64,000 bases of DNA, from positions 496,001 through 560,000 of the forward strand of contig JAVLUZ010000627.1 of the NCBI GenBank assembly GCA_036768485.1, in the 5' to 3' direction. The stretch's first letter is position 1. Each line of letters starts with the position of its first letter. A program made the translations under genes and the position numbers. Origin of the DNA: Mermis nigrescens. Its lineage: Eukaryota > Nematoda > Enoplea > Mermithida > Mermithidae. Positions 56,001-59,000 of this stretch are shown one piece after another. Below the pieces are notes generated by a model, which was given only the letters and a program-made list of their open reading frames with translations, was not told the DNA's origin and did not search any database.

Positions 56001-59000
56001 GACGTAAAATATTTAAATTATGTTTTTTAGTTTTTTTCTTGATTTTTGGACGCCAGAGGATAGCGCTTGATTCTAACACGGTATTTTTATCCGATCATTG
56101 CTTTCTTGCCCTTTTTAGATCCCACCCAAGGACTTACGCTGCCCACATAAATGCGCAAGTTTAAAGTGGGCGGGAGGGCGCGAGGGGTAAATTATAGAAA
56201 TCCGAACCAGTAAATTTAGTATTTACGACTTTTTTGCTATTCAAACGACGAGAATAATGGAAATAGACCATGAAACGCTTTTTCGTGGTAACTGCGCATT
56301 TTTTAAACATACTTAGTTCATCTTTACTGCGGTATACCGTTTCTAACACTAAAAATACATGAACAAAATCAATTTTGGGCGCTTTTTTGAGTGAAAAAAC
56401 ATATTAGTATTGATTTGGCGCGAAGCGCCTGCAAATTTCATTATTACCGTTTTTGTTCTCAAAAATTAGGCGAAAAACGTTCCGTCAGCTTAAAATCGCC
56501 GAACAGTACCTGTCTGGCTGACCCTTCAGCAGGGGAGGGGTTAATATTTTCCTCATCCGCCATATTGTGCATGTAAGCTACCCGTGTATTTTTACACAAC
56601 CCTTGGCTTCTGTCTGAAATCAGGTTTTCTTCTCCATCCAACATCGTGCCCAGGCTTATTTAATTTTTTATGGTATTTTGTAAAAGTTTCAATTTGATCT
56701 TGTAGTTTATAGATTGGTTTAAATCTTTAGTCCACCGGCTTTCCACCATACTGACTTCTGCACAACGTTTACACAAGCAATGCAAGCTGTCTTTTGCGCC
56801 TCTTTCACTTAGTACTTACCTGTCGATGGTTTTTTCTTCCCATACTCGTAGTATGCTTAGTTTTGTTCCCACTTAGTTAATGCCAATGAATTTATGTTAG
56901 CTCATATGCTCTTCTAACATACTCGTACATGTAACCGCACATGAACAAAGGCCGGTCTTCAGGCACGTAGCTGTGGGAGGGAGGGACTGGGGGTCGGACC
57001 CCCCCCCCCCCCCCAAAATTCAGAAAAAACCCGGAAAAATAGGACTTTTACACGTTATTTTGTGCTATTTTTGGCTTAGGATTCCCCAAAATTGGTGTTG
57101 GTCCCCCCCAAAATAGAAGAGCCAGCTACGTGCCTGCCGGTCTTCCCATTGATACCGGCTGCCTAATTATTTGGTTGATTGTCCTTAGCGAACTAAATGG
57201 TTGCTTGGTTAGTTGATTAGTCGCTTAGTGGTCAATTGCTTAATTATTGATTGTTTCTAGATCTGATTATTGGTTGGTTAGTCATTGATTGATTATTTGA
57301 TTAGCTGATTTTCAGACGGTTTTCACTTATCTTCCTGGAATGATATCCCATTTTCTAGTTGATTGACTGATTTTAGAGTCATTTTTTTGTGAATTTCCAT
57401 CATTTTTCTTTCTATTTGTTCATGAAGTTGTAAATTTTCCATTGATACCGCTAGCTCTTCCACATTGATACCGACCTGGTTCCTATTGATACCGGGTTGA
57501 ATGAAGTTGCACGATTTGTCCATATAGGCATGTAACAGAGGGTTTACAGGATCCTCTCAACCAAGGTCGATCGTGCCCCCTATCTCTGTGAAGTCGGGAA
57601 ATTTTTGACCTCTCCCTCCGATTTTTTTTGTAGAAAACTTGAATTTTATTGGTCATTTTCAGGTGCTGTTTGCTATTTTAGGCCGAAAATCGGAGGTCGT
57701 TTACCCCACTGCCTAATATTATCCGGACACCCCACCATACGGTACAGCATTGTAATTCTGGGGGGGGTGTAATTATAAATGCCTTTTTTGGGTCCGAAAA
57801 TTGTAGGTACTCGTCAAAAACATTGTTTTTTAGCGTTTCTGAGTTTCTGATGATGCTCTATCTTACTAGAGCATAAAAACAAAAAATTTCGAAAAAAAAA
57901 TCAACAAAAAAAAAGTCGGAACAAATTGAACAAAATATAGTCAAAACATGAGTATATTGGCGCGAAGCACCGAATATTTGGCACTTTTGAGCAGAAAAAT
58001 AGCTAGAAACGTTTGAAAAAGCATCTTTTCTACAAATTTTTAGAAAGTTTTTAGAACTTTTAGTAAACCGTCAATCCTGGGGGGTTAAAAAATTTTTGCG
58101 GCGGGACAAAATTTTCATGAGGCCGTTATCGCCCCCCCCGATTATGTATGCACCCCACCCAAAATTTCGAGCTATTTCATGTCTGTGTATTACGATAAGT
58201 TTTTCAAAACTTTCGTTATGTTGACTACCATTGCTGAAATTTATTCGAGTGTCTGCAAGAAAGTCCAGCACTTACGGAATAGCCAGTGTTTTTTGTCAGC
58301 TTTTCAGTAATTTTTAGTGATTCGATGTGTAAAAGTGGGCAAATTGAGAAAAAAAGATGAATGATACTTCTTTTTCTGCGACTATCAAATTTATTAACGT
58401 TTGGTTAAATTCTCAAAATTTATTTTCGGCTGAAAAAAATAAGATTTTATTATATATGTAATTATTTTTTGAATTATTCATTCGATTTACATAATTTAGT
58501 GAAATTATAAAATCGCATAGAAGGATTCTTGACTTGGAAACTAAATTATCTTAGTGGATCGAAATAAGTTATTAAATTTCAATAACGAAGATCTCGCGGG
58601 TTTCGTTTTTGTCTATGATAATCTGGGGCTTTCAAATCCTGTCGATAGGAGAGACGCCGAGTGGTAAACAATTAAACCTACGGATCGCAAGGTCCTAGGT
58701 TCGAATCCACGTTGACACAGTTCTTTTCGGCAGGCCAACCCAGCCTTCCATCCCTCCGGGGTCGATAAATGGGAAGCTGCACTTGTGTGGCGGATAATAA
58801 CAGCGTTCTGTGCAGTCACACCGGCCTCGTGATTCAGACTCGGTCTAGTTCAGACGCGCTGGCCTAGGGCTATGTATCGGGAAATAGTCACCCGCACCTA
58901 CAGCAGAGGTGAATCAAGTAGCTTCATGCTTAGGGGGTTTTACCATTTTCACCCTACCATAAATCCTGTCGGCAAATGTTAAACAACGTCTTTTATTATG

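Noticed and set aside
58645..58730. A functional tRNA gene
   Set aside because: A and B boxes are present, but the acceptor stem does not pair and no CCA-side stem or terminator follows; TSDs show it is a SINE.
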